Of a DNA stretch of 64,000 nt, positions 48,581 through 60,423 are shown piece by piece. The position numbers and the translations under genes were made by a program. Source of the stretch: Apiotrichum sp. Y4204 (lineage: Eukaryota > Basidiomycota > Tremellomycetes > Trichosporonales > Trichosporonaceae); NCBI GenBank assembly GCA_025531455.1, contig JAMYHL010000039.1, forward strand, positions 62,001 to 126,000. The letters run 5' to 3'. Position 1 is the first letter of the stretch; every line of letters begins with the position of its first letter. The notes beneath the pieces were generated by a model. That model did not search any database. It was given only the letters and a program-made list of their open reading frames with translations, and was not told the origin of the DNA.

Positions 48581-49818
48581 ATGTCCGACATTGCCCAGTT
48601 TGTCGCCGCAGCCAAGAAGGCCGACCCCGCCCTCGCCGGTCCCGAGAAGGAGCACGCCGCCATCCAGAAGGCCGAGGCCGGTGCCGAGGCCAGCGCGTCA
48701 AACATCAAGGTCAGTTATTTCTCTTTATCCTCAACTGACAAGAGCAGTCGCTCAACGACACTCTCCTGCCCATCACCTACCTCGTCGGAAGCACGCCGAC
48801 GACCGCCGACGTCGCCCTCTACTGCCGCCTCCACCCGGCAATGGTACGTCACACGACTGGAACGTGTGTGCTGATAGCAGGCCGGTGCCCCCGCTGGTCA
48901 GCACCCCGAGCACCCCGCTGTCCTTCGCTACTTCCTGCACGTCCAGGAGCTTGCTGCCGTCCAGGCCGCGCAGAAGGAGCTTCCCAACGCCTTCCCTCCT
49001 GTTGACATCGATGTCGCCTCCCTCCCTGCCCCGCCGCGCGCCGCCCCGGCGCCGAAGGTGAAGAAGGAGAAGAAGGACAAGGCCGCCGCTCCCGAGGGTG
49101 CTGCTGCTGAGGGCAAGAAGGAGAAGAAGGACAAGAAGGACAAGGCCGCTCCCGCCGAGGGTGCTGCCGCCCCGCCCAAGGACGGCAAGAAGAAGGAGAA
49201 GAAGGAGAAGAAGGCTGCTGCCCCCGCTGCTCCTGCTACTCCCGCCGTCCCTCTCCCCTCCATGATCGACCTCCGCGTTGGCAAGGTCCTTGACGGTGGG
49301 TACCAGTTGCATAATGAAAACCCACTAACTCCCCAGTCAAGCGGCACCCGGACGCCGACTCGCTGTACGTCGAGTCGATCGACGTCGGAGAGCCCGAGCC
49401 GCGCACAGTCTGCTCGGGTCTCGTCAAGTACATGACTGAGGACGAGATCCGTGGCGCGACGATCATCGTCGTGTGCAACCTCAAGCCGGTGACGATGCGT
49501 GGTGTCAAGTCGTTTGCTATGCTTCTCTGCGCGTCGTCCAAGGACGGCAAGGACGGTGGTGTCGAGTTTGTCCTCCCGCCCGCGGGTGCCCAGGCCGGCG
49601 ACCGCGTCTACTTTGAGGGCGAGAAATACGAGAACGCGACCCCCGAGCCGGTGCTCAACCCCAAGAAGAAGGTGTTTGAGACGATCCAGCCCAACTTTAC
49701 CACCCTCGACAACCTCGAGGCATGCTGGATCGACCCCGAGACCAAGGAGGTGCACCGCATCCGCACCAAGGACGGCGTCTGCAAGGCCAAGTCGTTCAAG
49801 AATGCTAACCTCTCGTAA
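48581..49818 (+). CDS. ARC1: Arc1/AIMP1-like tRNA-binding synthetase cofactor, 373 aa
   Basis: Cofactor that binds tRNA and aminoacyl-tRNA synthetases (MetRS and GluRS in yeast). Four exons from ATG 48581: 48581-48709, 48748-48843, 48881-49295 and 49337-49818; 374 codons. Residues 44-95 resemble the GST-C-like synthetase-docking domain (TYLVGSTPTTADVALYCRLH). A Lys/Ala/Pro-rich linker with KKEKKDK repeats spans about 140-200. The C-terminal EMAP-II/OB tRNA-binding domain begins MIDLRVGKVLDVKRHPDADSL and carries VVCNLKPVTMRGVKS. An in-frame upstream ATG at 48503 would give 399 aa with an Arg-rich, acid-free extension. Its context (T at -3) is poor, whereas the 48581 ATG has G at -3, so 48581 is taken as the main start. 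Confidence 0.92.
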
Positions 49819-50687
49819 CGTGGTCGCCGCCGCTAGATTAGACGGGGGGGAGGGGGGAGTCGGGATCTACAAGATAGAGCCCAGAGATAGACACATGGGC
49901 GCGCATGCATTTCCTTGGCATGCAACGTGAGATTTAGAGCTGCAAGTGCATACAGCAGCAAGCACCGTTTAGCAACGACATGGAGCAGCAGGCAACGTCG
50001 ATAATCCATCTGGCAATGACACTAGGTCGCTCTTGGGGGTGCCGATAGTGAAGAACGATGGCCAGCTTCCGTGACTGTAATACAGACATCTGGCTTTCTC
50101 TCGCCCTCTTCTCCTCTTCTCCCCACAGTCTTTTCCCTGGCCCCCTCTCATCAGCAGCGCTAGATCTGTAAGGGGCGCGCGGCCTCTAGACCCTTCTAGC
50201 TTCTAAGCTTCTAACGTGCCGCGGACGTAGATCATCGGGCGTAAATTGGTCGGATCGGCGAACGCGCCGAGATAACCACCCCTGGGCGTGCTGATCAATC
50301 CACGCCTCAGATCATGTCAGACGATCACTCCCAAAGATCCCCGGGGCGATCTGCGTTCAACGCTGATCTTTCGCCACCCTAATCTCTTTATCTTTGCTGC
50401 CCAATTGTCGGTGGCTACGGATTCGGGTCTGGTTTCTGCTATCAATGACGGCATACCGCCACTCTCGTCCCCCATCCTACCTTCTGTACTCTGCCAACAG
50501 ATCAATCATGATTTCACAACGATGCATGCCCTTAGGCGGATGTACATATGCAGTGATATTGTGTCGTCGCTCTCCTAGTGTCCGGGGGGATGGGTGGCGT
50601 GTTTCGTCCGTACGATGAATATCGCGTCCGTTCTAGGGCGTTATGTAGGCAATGCGGGAGAAAGAATGTCCTGGGATGAAAGGTCGA
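49819..50687. other. Intergenic, convergent 3' flanks
   Basis: 869 bp between the ARC1 and UAP1 stops. Only short frames without domains are present. Confidence 0.5.
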
Positions 50688-52692
50688 TTAGAGGTCCGCA
50701 GGGGAGGCAATGACAGTGGTCTCGGTGAAGTTCTTGCCCTTGACAGCCTCGAGGTTCTCGCCAGCGTAGGTGACTTCCGGGAGGACCTCGACCTCGGCGC
50801 CGCCGGCAATCGTGGCACCAGCAGCAAGCAGCCAGCGGCGCTGCTGGGCGAGCAGGTCGCGGCGCGAGGTCTCGGGGCTGTCGGCCTTGGATCCGGGGGC
50901 GTTCTTAAGGGGCGAGAACTCCTCGGCACGGTCGACCTCGAGCACGACGAGGTTGCGGGTGTAGGGGAAGACGTCGAAGACGAAGAGCTCGAGCTTCATG
51001 CCGTTGGGCTCGGTCGGCTTGATGAGCTCGCCAGTCGCGACGTCAACGTTGGCAATCTTCTTGCGCGCAATGTGGAAGGCCATCTTGCGCTCCATCGCCT
51101 CGACGGTGTCAAGGAAGTCGGTGGTGTAAAAGTGGTTGGCGATGTTGCCGGCCCAGTAGGCGAGGCGGCCGCTGGCGTCGAGCAGCTCGGAGTTCTCCTG
51201 CGAAAGCTCAGAGTACTCAATGACGGCGTAGCCATCGCCGCGCTGGGCAAGGACACCAACCGACTCGGTGGGGATCGTCTTGCGGACGACCTTGGCACCG
51301 ACCGCCGCCTCACGCTCAATGCAGCAGCCGATGAAGACGGGGTCGGCAACCTTGACGAGGCAGTTGTCGACACAGTAGGCGTGGATGTACTTGATGCCAC
51401 GAGCGCGAAGGTCCGTGAGAACGGTGGTGTCATCGCCAGGGGCAAGAGGGCGGCGGAGGGCCGCATAGAGGCCACCGTTACCGTCAGGAGCGGTGAAGAG
51501 GCTCGACTGCGAGGCAAGGAGGAGCTTGCCATCGTTCGAGAGCGCGGGAAGGACACCTAGAGGAGTCAGTACATGCAACGTGAGATGAACTCCTTTCAGG
51601 GAGAATGATGTGAACGCAGTCCGAGGAATTAGGAGGGTAGAGAGCGTCATCTCAGTCGACGATCCCTCTGGAAGCCATCAACCACAGGCGCAGCGAGGCC
51701 ACAATCTCAAGTCTGCGCCTGCGCCGGGGATGGACCCGGTGGCCCCTGTTCAAGTCAAAGCCTTCAGAGTGGCCTTTCTGAGGTTGTATGTGCTGAGGCA
51801 CGTGTGCTGAATAAAAGAAGAAAGAAGTGAAAGTGGTGTACAGGTCACTCGGAAAGGAGTGACCAGCCACCGGTTGCTTTTGGACAAGCAACGTGCTCCT
51901 TCCACAGGTGGCTCGGTGGCCAGCAGAGGCCCCTCCGCATGCATTCGATCCTCTCCGGTTGACACCACTCCCCGTCACACTGGACTCACCCTGCTCGAAG
52001 AAGATGACATTGTCGGGATTGAGGCCAAACCAGTCGCACTTCTTGAAGTATGCCACGGTCTCAGGGCGGGTCGGGCCGGAGGTCATGACGTACCAGCGGA
52101 TGTTGACATCGTTGACACTCTTTCCAGTGGCAGCGGCAGCGAGGGCCGCAAGACGCTTGATACGAGCGGCCTGGTACTGGAAGAGGCTACGGCCCGAGGG
52201 AAGCTGGATGTCGTACATGCCCTTGGGGCTGCTCGAGCCGAGACGCGAGCCCTGTCCACCAGCCATGAGGAGGACGGCGACGGTGCCGTCGGCGATGGCC
52301 TTGAGGCCAATGTCACGCCAACGCTTCTCGTCCTCGGCGTTGTCGATGACCGAAGCGCAGGCGCTCTCCGGGAGAGGGGAGACCTCCTGGAAGCCGGGCG
52401 AGGGGGTGCGCGAGTGGTCGTGCCCAACAAAGCCGGGTGTCGGGGCGGAAAGCTGTGCCGGGGTAGTCTCACCCTCAGAGGCGGCGGGGGCCTCGGCAGC
52501 AACGGCGTTCTTGTAGATACGGTTCACGCGCTGGACGTCAATGCTTGCGAGCTGCGCGGCGAACGACGCCTGGTCCTCCGGAGACAGCTTGTCCCAGAAG
52601 GTGAAGACGTGGCCCTGTCCGGCGGCGTCGTAGACGGAGCGGATAGCCTCGATGTTGATGGCGCCGTTGGCGGAGCCGTTCGTAGCAATCAT
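50688..52692 (-). CDS. UAP1: UDP-N-acetylglucosamine pyrophosphorylase, 523 aa
   Basis: Makes UDP-GlcNAc from GlcNAc-1-phosphate and UTP, the precursor of chitin, N-glycans and GPI anchors. Two exons, 52692-51990 and 51556-50688, give 524 codons. The nucleotidyl-transferase signature LLMAGGQGSRLG, followed by SSPKGMYDIQLPSGRSLFQ, lies near residue 140-165. Other family blocks are WYVMTSGPTRPETVAYFKK, NPDNVIFFEQG joining GVLPALS across the intron, KYIHAYCVDNCLVKVADPVF, GCCIEREAAVGAKVVRK and KLELFVFDVFPY. Length matches the family (yeast Qri1 is 477 aa) apart from a longer Ser/Pro insert after residue 60. The one intron is 433 nt, long for this genome and rich in perfect hairpins (see the separate entry). 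Confidence 0.96.
51557..51989 (-). other. Long, strongly base-paired intron of UAP1
   Basis: GTGAGT...CTCTAG intron with several perfect inverted repeats (plus-strand coordinates): 51843-51850 with 51857-51864 (8 bp, 6-nt loop); 51873-51879 with 51886-51892 (7 bp, 6-nt loop), enclosed by 51865-51871 with 51907-51913 (7 bp); 51686-51693 with 51713-51720 (8 bp, 19-nt loop); 51724-51728 with 51735-51739 (5 bp, 6-nt loop). GGCCAC at 51697-51702, inside one loop, can also pair with GTGGCC at 51739-51744 or 51769-51774. A role as a regulatory intron or embedded RNA is inference. Confidence 0.6.
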
Positions 52693-55212
52693 ATTTCTTA
52701 TCGTGACGGTCGTTGGTGAAAGGGGGGTGAAAGCTGGCGTGAGGGACGACCAGAGGGGAGTGTTGTTTATGCGGGTTTTTAGAAGGTGCCGAGTGAGGGC
52801 TGGGACTATAAGCTGGTAGCGAAACAGGACGCGACAGAAAGATGTGTGTAAAGATGGAGAGAAGAGAGAGCGAGAGAGAACGGGAGATGATAGAGGAGAG
52901 AACTGAAACGTGTTCGAAGAGGGTTGCGACACAACTGGGCCTAGGCAAAGGAAAGACAAGCAAAAAGAGGGGGTGGTGTGTGAGTGTGTGGGTTTGTACA
53001 CAAAGCTCCACTTGCCAGGCTTTGCCAAGGGGTGTGTGGCCCAACACTTGTACCAGGATAACCCAGGATCCCCCAGGGCAGCGGTGCGCGCTATTGTCCG
53101 TCCCGCCATCAACGCGGCGCCGGGCGTGGCGCGCGCGGCAGCCTCGGCACTGCTCCCCTTTGGGTCTTGGCCCTCCTGTGCCACGCACAGCACGCACACG
53201 GAAGCAGATGGTGAAATCCCAGGCGCGAGGCGCGTAGGCACGTAGCGCGCAAAGGATCGAAATCTGATTCACCACTGGCTATGGAACACCGACTTTTTGC
53301 AGCCCAAGCGTATAAGGAGAGCTTGATCCCGGAGATAAGCCGGTATGCTCCGGGAGTGAATCAGAATCAGACACGGGCTCTGGCACTGCCGCCGGGTCAG
53401 TGCAGAGCTAGGTAGAGCTGTGTTGCCCAGGTAGTACACTGTGCACTGCTTCCACACTGGCCGACAGGCCAACTACCATTTATATCCCCAGGATTGCAGG
53501 ATCGCAGGGCCGTGCTACAACAGTCTGTCCCTGCAGCTGTGCACGGGCATCTCTGAATGCTAGCTTGCAAAAAGAACCAAACTTGAGTTCACTACTCCTG
53601 TCGATCCTTTTGAAGATCGAGAACCATCTGATCATCCGGGGAGGGGTCCTCATCATCATCATGGATCGTGAATCAGGGCTGCCACGTTGCGACGATCCTG
53701 AATATGCACAGGGAATGTGACACGAAAGGGCAGAGGGCCAGAGGGGCAGAGGGGGTCAACGACAATCATGCTCAGACTGATCGGGGTACAAGTCGGAGAT
53801 CGGAGAGATACGGCAATGTCAATGTGAGTCCCCAACTCCGGCATGTTGCATTTCCTGCTGTTTACAAACAAATCCATGATTTCGTGTCCTGGATATAACC
53901 TGTTGTAGCTGTTGCTTGATCACCATGCTTCGTATTGCTAATGTCAACCCATGCCGAATGTGAGCGACCTCCCTCTTCTACGACAACACCGCCATTGTCC
54001 TCAACACCACACCCTCAGAACATTCTGCCCCAATCTCGCATTAGTCTGCAGTGAGCCGTCCTGGGACCAGCTGACAGGTTTCATAGCTCTAGCGAGCTGA
54101 GGACGCAAACGGTGGACACCGCCTTCAAGAGTGGTCTCTTTCCGGTACTCGAAGCCAGCTCATTACGTCTCCAAGTCGCTGGCCATAAGGAAGCTCAGCT
54201 AGAGCACCACCACTTCGGCTAACAAGAATACGGACGTTAGAGTCCACATCATGAATCGCGCGACTAACTGACCAGTTCAATCCGCGGCACCGGCCTGGTC
54301 CAATGAATAGAGATCTAACCATGCGCGGGACCGAGACAGTCACCGAAGCGACCATTCGCCTGGCATGCGCTCCTGGAGGATATGTCTGGGTGGCCGCGTC
54401 TAAGCCCGTCGAGGGACGCGTCACAACCCCCATGACTTATTCCTCCGACCAGACTGACGCGGCGATATGTGGCAGATAAGATTCTTTCACGATCCTCCGG
54501 CTCTGAGATAGAATCAAGGCTCGCTTCTTTGTCGCTTACAAGCTCCCTTGAAACCCTCTGACTTGACGTCGGGCCATTGTCGGCTTTCCGACGCACGGCG
54601 TCCAGTGCACCCCATCGCCTTTAAACCGCGAATGAGAGAATTGGATGTCCACCAGAGCCACCGTGCCACTGTATGTCAGTCTTTCCGCCGGACAACCCAC
54701 CTCGTAAGATGTCCTGTTGTGAATTCGGACCATTCAAGATACTCGCTTTCCATACGCGTCGAGAGGGGTACGGTATACGGGCGACACCGGCTTTTGGCAT
54801 CAGGGCAAGCCAAAAATATTGGGAAACCTTGGTTACGAGCACCCGAACACAAACTACAACCTCGCGGCGTGCGGCGGCCGTTTGGAACTGGTGGTTGACT
54901 GCAGCGTTTTGGATGGCAGAACACTATCGACTCGACAACGAATGCGTTCCAGACCCGCACAACGCCTGGAGAATAATGTTCCCTGGCTGTGTATTTCGCA
55001 AGTATTAGTTGTCAAATACTGCAACAAAATAAGAAAATATAGGCCATCGAGTCACTGGCCACAAATGTGGCACTTTTGATCCACCAGCATGTTTCACCAC
55101 CACCACACTTTTCCTCCTAGTGCCACACTTACTACTCCTCTCCACACTGACCACCTCCTCACTGCCGATCTTCGACATTCTTCTTGCATCTCCAATTTGT
55201 GTTTTCACAGCT
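52693..55212. other. 2.5 kb without a supportable gene
   Basis: The first 350 bases are pyrimidine-rich on the UAP1 strand and fit its leader and promoter. From 53.3 to 55.2 kb only short overlapping frames occur, without domains or chainable exons. The sequence before the tRNA has CCACCACCACAC and CCTCCT runs. Confidence 0.45.
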
Positions 55213-55283
55213 GCCCCCTTAGTTTAATGGTAAAACGAAGGTCTCATAATCCTCAGCCCTCAGTTCGATTCTGAGAGGGGGCA
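55213..55283 (+). tRNA. tRNA-Met (CAU)
   Basis: The acceptor stem GCCCCCT (55213-55219) pairs with AGGGGGC, followed by discriminator A. The D arm is GTTTAATGGTAAAAC. The anticodon loop CTCATAA holds anticodon CAU. The T arm is CTCAG-TTCGATT-CTGAG. The U-U closing pair of the anticodon stem also occurs in elongator tRNA-Met of other eukaryotes, and the T loop starts TTCGA, so this is the elongator type. The A27/C43 position is a mismatch. No intron. Confidence 0.9.
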
Positions 55284-55336
55284 AGCGTGAAGCATCTAGT
55301 GTCTCGAGTCGGATAACGACGACGGACATGGAAGCC

Positions 55337-55341
55337 TTTTT
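55337..55341 (+). terminator. RNA polymerase III T-tract
   Basis: The first run of five T residues after the tRNA-Met 3' end, 53 nt downstream. Confidence 0.45.
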
Positions 55342-55580
55342 GAGAAAAATGGGGATGGCCAGGATGGAGATCGCCAAGAGGAGCTCGAGATGGTCGGATC
55401 AAAGATCGCAACCGCGATATTGGGTTCCGCCGGTTCCGGACTGGAGGGCCGGACTTGGATCTTTGTTTGGCATTGGCAGTGAGAGCAGGTGGACCAGGGA
55501 GGTGTCTCATATGCATCATTGCTGCCTGTACGTGGCCACAGCTATTATACAGCGTCTCCCTCTGTAGCAATACTGCATCA

Positions 55581-58500
55581 TCAGAGGTCATCGTCAAAGG
55601 TATCATGCGGCTCCTCCCGACGTGGTCCACACCTCAGTCCAGGCCGCATAAATATGCTGCTGTCGCCCTGAGTCTGGTTCTGATTGGCACTGAGCTGGGC
55701 GGCCAGAATCTGCTCAAGCAGAGTCTCCATACGTTTCTGGCGTTCCTCGAGCTTGGCCATCGCGGCAACCTGGACGATCGAGTCTTGGTCGGCGGCACCT
55801 GCTTCTTCCATCGCCTCGAGGAGCTCGGACGCAGTCATCGGCTTGCCCTCGCGGCCTCCAGCCTTCAAACCTGGCGCGGCAGCGACCGCAGTCGGTTTAA
55901 GACGCGGAGAAGGGGCGGCCACTTTGTTTGCTGAGGACGTGCGCCTGAGGCCTGATTTTTCCGTTTTCTCGCCACCAGACTGCCTGCGAGTCGGGGCTGG
56001 GGGCTTCTCTTTCTTCTCGGGCTCATCCGCACGCTGCTTTTCAGGTGAAGGAGATGGGGACTGAATGACGGGAACGCCTGTTTCGGATGGCAGTTGCTTG
56101 GTACTGCTAGTCGGAGAGAGTAGGGAAGTGGGACTCGCTGCCGGGCGACTCTCAAACGACACAGTACGAGAACGGGGTGCGTTTTGGGCTGGGAACAGAA
56201 CCGACGGCTTCTTGGGGCTTTCCGGGGCCAATTCTGTTGCGCCAACACGGGGGCTATTCACCGCCGAGCTCGATGCAGACGCATTGTCTTCCAGAATAGG
56301 CGGGATCGAAGGAGCCTTTATCGGCGGCCGCGCAGTCCCTCGTGAGTCGGTGCTGCCGTAGGAGTTGGTGTTGACGCTCGCTGATAGCCCGCTCCCACTT
56401 CCACCACTTGACAAACGGTTACGTTGAAGTGGAGAAGAACCCATGCCAGGCAGCGCCGATGATGTCGCGGGTAGCGAACCCACAGCGACAGTCGAACGGC
56501 GAGTGGCGAGATTGTCGTCAGGGGAGCGCACGAACAGTTGGGCGAGCGGACTCGGGCCATAGAAGCTGGCGTTACGGGGACCCAGTCGGGGCAAAGGGCC
56601 GGGAGGGGGCACGGATCCCGCACCTGTGGCTGAGGGGGGATTCAAGATGACAGAGAGTGAGTTGCGGCGCTTGCGTTGCGGTGTGGTGTTGCTGTTGGAG
56701 ACCGAACGCGTCAAAGAACTGGTTTCCTGATGGGAATCTGCCGTGCTCGTACTTGGGATGCGGAAGTTCCCTTCGAGCGGAGATGTGGTGACTACGTGGT
56801 CAAACCGTTGGTTGGAGCCTCCAGTCGCTTCCTCCTCGTCTTCGAAACAGTTCTCATCCACTTCTTGGCGCTCGTCGTCGGGACCAGCATGGTCCCAGCC
56901 AGCGTAGAAAGTTCCAAACTCGCGTTCGACCTCGAAGACGGCAGAAACATCCATTCGCGTGCCAACAATGCTTTCGAAGCCGGCTTTGATCATTTGAGCA
57001 GCTGAAAAAAACCAAACACTCACTTGCAAAGGTGATCTTGCCCATATAATGGTCACAGTAATCGCACACCCGCTCCCAGACGGACATGTTGCTGAAGTTC
57101 TGGCGTTCATAGAGTGAGATGATGAGAAGCACCGGAAGGTTGGTAAGGCGAATCATTGTGACTGCAGTTGAGTGACGATTACAATACTGATTGACTCACC
57201 ATTGACCTTATGGAACCAGCGAGGGTTGAGAACGAAACTCAACGGATACAAGACGGTGAGGGCAATGAGGTTGAATGGCAGCTGGTAGCTGAACACCGAG
57301 TCCGCTTTGACGCCCTCCACGGTAGCGACTGCCCTGCGGAACATGGACTCTGCACCAGCGTCGGCGTTGATGACCGCAAAAGTATTACCAAGGATGGCAA
57401 CGGCGACGGTAAGCAGAAGTGTATTGGAGAGGAAGGCGTAGATGACGATAAGAACAGGTCCGAGAAAGGGATGCAGTTGAGCTGCAGAGGTCAGTGGTTG
57501 TTGTTACTGTGCGATGAGCCACTTACACGACGTGAGGAAACCGGTGGCATCAAGACCAAAGTAGATTTCCAGCAGCCACCATGTGATCTCGCTGGGCTTG
57601 AAACTGATGGTTAGAGCGTGGGTCGACGGAGAACTCACCGGCCCTCGCCAAGAGTGTACAGGGCGTACAAGAAGCCGAGGAAACAGATGATTCCGACGGT
57701 CATAAGGACTACGGTAAGCAGAATGGCCGGTCCAGATACCCACAAGCAAATTCCATCAACATGGACCTGATGCTCAGAATCATGAGGTTGTTGGCCAGAG
57801 TCATAAACACGAGGCGTGGGAAAATGAGGACCGCGCCTTGCAGGTCAGTGGCTCTTCGCTGTTTGAAACCTACCGATGGCGAGCAGGTCAGCCCCAAAGC
57901 CCATGGCACCAGGTTTTACAAAGAAGTACCCATATACACGAGCAAAGAACGAGAGAAGGAAGATGATCACAAAAATGAGATCGAAGCCGTTGACCAGAGA
58001 GCTTGCAAAGACTACGCGTTAGGGAACAGCACAAGGTTGAGCAACGCACCTTTCATGCCATGTTCACGAGTTGCAGCGATCTTATCGACCGAGAACGCGA
58101 CAGCATACACCATGAAGACCGTCTCCCATGGCGTTATTTCCTGGTTCTTCAGCCTCTCAATGGCCACGATATAGAGGACAAAGAGGATAAGGAAGTTGCA
58201 GTACTCGAGAAGGGCACGGATCCTGGGCACCTTGAGCCTGATGGTCAGCGTGAGTGAGCAGGGGTTATCCTTACCGATAGTGGTCCAGAACAGGGGCTGT
58301 ATGAGGATTATAGATCTGAAGGGGGCGCTTTTTGTAATTCTGCTATCAGCGTGTCCATCCTACAACTTACATCTTGGATCAGAGCATGGGTGCTGTGCGA
58401 AGAGTAAATGACCTTTCCGGTCCAGATGCCCTCTGGCACATTAGCGTCGCTCACAAAGGCGCGAGGTACACTGACCGATAACCTTTTGGCATGACGCAGA

Positions 58501-59647
58501 TCTGATAAAGCGCTTGGAACTCGAGATGATTGCCATCTGGCTTTGTGAGCAGAAACGCACAGCAGTCGACAACCAATACTCACCTCGAGAGCTGTGCCCG
58601 AGTTCTCCAGCACCCCCTCTTCCTCCTCTTCCTTGCACCCATCAACGACCTCCTTGGGCGCACCAGCAAACATGCGCCACGAGGTGAGGAGTACGGTCGC
58701 GAGTGGCAACGTGCGCTCGCTCCATCCGCGCAGAACACGCGTCGCGAGGATTTCACATAGCGTCGCACGCGAGACGGAGAGTGTCGCGATCGAGAGCTTG
58801 TGGCTGTCGCTGATAAACTGGACTCTGTTGAGCAACAGGCAAAAGACTGGGTGTCAGTGGGTTGCTTGGTTGGGTGGGCAAAGAAGCCGCGAGAGAAAGG
58901 TACATGGCGGCTGTTCGGTGGGCCCGTGTCATATCGCCATTGCCAACATGCCCCTCAGGACTCGACACGCTCCACGACGGGCGCGGTGTACCCGGCAACA
59001 CTCACTGACGGACGGGTTCCGCTCCGTGAGATACTTGTCCACAAGCGGCCTGTAATCAGCTCGTCTCCGTGCTGCTAGACGCACCGAATAATCGTGTACG
59101 TCGAGTCCGGGGCGATCAGTTGGTCATATGTCAGAGGGGTATCTGATGTCAGTGATCAGTGGGTGGAGCGAGGGCATGTGATCGTGCTGCGCCCGTGTAC
59201 CCATGTGCGTGTCTGCGCGAGACGGGGAGCAGTGATCATGGGCGCAGAGCTCGGGCCCCGTCTTAGAACGGTGGTCCGTGGGTACGTTTGAGGGCGACAG
59301 GTCCAATGTTCTGACAGCAAACGTACCAATATGAGCGACGATATCGACTCGGATCTCATGCACGAGGGGGTAGACTTCAATCTGGCGTTAGAGCACGTAC
59401 GGCTGGACCGCGCGTAGGCTCTCTGGCATTCATAGGTGCTGCACTCGATGTGGCAAGACGGAGCCGTGAGTCAAGTGCGGACTGGCTTCGCGACAGTTTG
59501 AGCTCCACTCGACAGGCTCGGGTCGGTGGAGGTCCGCACCTGGCTGGGAACTGGGGAGCTGGTACGCACATCGCTGAAGTCTGGGGCCGTATCCGGCGCT
59601 GCGAGGAGCGGTGTTCTCTCCGCCGTGTCCCCGTTCAGGCCAACCAT
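55581..59647 (-). CDS. YVC1: Yvc1-like fungal TRP cation channel, 1030 aa
   Basis: Vacuolar-type TRP channel that releases calcium under osmotic or membrane stress in yeast. Sixteen exons: 59647-59570, 59381-59327, 59142-59085, 59049-59006, 58846-58584, 58536-58476, 58432-58371, 58339-58275, 58237-58050, 58011-57874, 57836-57744, 57708-57639, 57603-57527, 57481-57200, 57161-57024 and 57001-55581; the phases close to 1031 codons. Family blocks rebuilt across junctions include VHEIRVDIVAHIDTPLTYDQ, IIRPLVDKYL, FCLLLNRVQFISDS, SCQKVIEGIWTGKVIYSS and YRLKVPRIRALLEY. Membrane segments cover about 230-530, with a pore-side helix near LGPVLIVIYAFLSNTLLLTV and the post-pore PFNLIALTVLYPLSFVLNPR. The 475-residue tail is Ser/Pro-rich, with a helix and coiled coil near the end and an acidic FDDDL terminus. 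The first exon is the least certain. Confidence 0.88.
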
Positions 59648-60423
59648 TGCTGGCAGCTAGCGAGCGAGACTGAGGGATGGGAGTGAGAGTTTCGAGAGGG
59701 ATGAGATAGATGAGATGTGTAGAAGGAAGAATTCACCGTCCCACTACTGAAGCGGCCAGGCCGCATGGCGTGTTGTTGCGGCCGAAGTGTTTCCGGTGCT
59801 CTACAATTCGAAGCCGATGAGGTAATGGTCGTCGATCAAATTAGTACACTCTTATGCATCAAACAACAACGCCACCCAAACCACATTGCAAAATGGGCAG
59901 AGTGGCAAACAGCTTAGTGGCAAGCAGACAGGCAGATGAGGGTGCTGTTGTTACAGGTACATACAATCTATCCGAACCAGTGCCAACATGAAAGCGTTTG
60001 GTTATGCTTTGGCTACAATAGCTTCGTCAGTGCGGGTATTGCCCCACCCTGGCCGGCAACCTGCGGCTAGGGTTCTGGTGGTACGTTGTACAGACAGGAT
60101 ACATGAGCAGGAACTCAAATAATACGTGTAGAACTACTGCTATGACGGCTCAACTTCGGGCGATCTACAACGGAAGCCAAGCAATGCGGTGAGGTCTTGA
60201 AACTCCACCGTAAACAAGCTTGTTGCGACAGAGGCTGTGGATCTGGCCGATTTAGAGACAGACCGCGGATAACCTTTTCTTCCCACGCTTGGCCCCGCAC
60301 TTCACTTCTCGCTTTCCTGCTCAACCCCCTTCTCCGCACGGCTGGAGCACTTGGATACCGGCATCATGTTCCTGTGTCATGCTTAACCGCCCCCGCTTGT
60401 TTCTCAGGCGACCATGCATTAGA
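59648..60423. other. Intergenic, YVC1 promoter and WOPR gene 3' flank
   Basis: 776 bp; no gene-like frame is seen. Confidence 0.5.

Noticed and set aside
51686..51774. tRNA-like fold in the UAP1 intron
   Set aside because: GGCCAC/GTGGCC could be an acceptor stem and GTTCAAG resembles a T loop, but there is no D arm with GG, no 5-bp T stem and no anticodon arm of proper size. Kept only as a structured-intron observation.
58308..58835. Continuous 175-codon frame through YVC1 exons 5-7
   Set aside because: The frame happens to stay open through two introns. The spliced frames restore MAIISSSKRFIRSASCQKVIEGIWTGK, which matches the TRP family, while the continuous reading does not.
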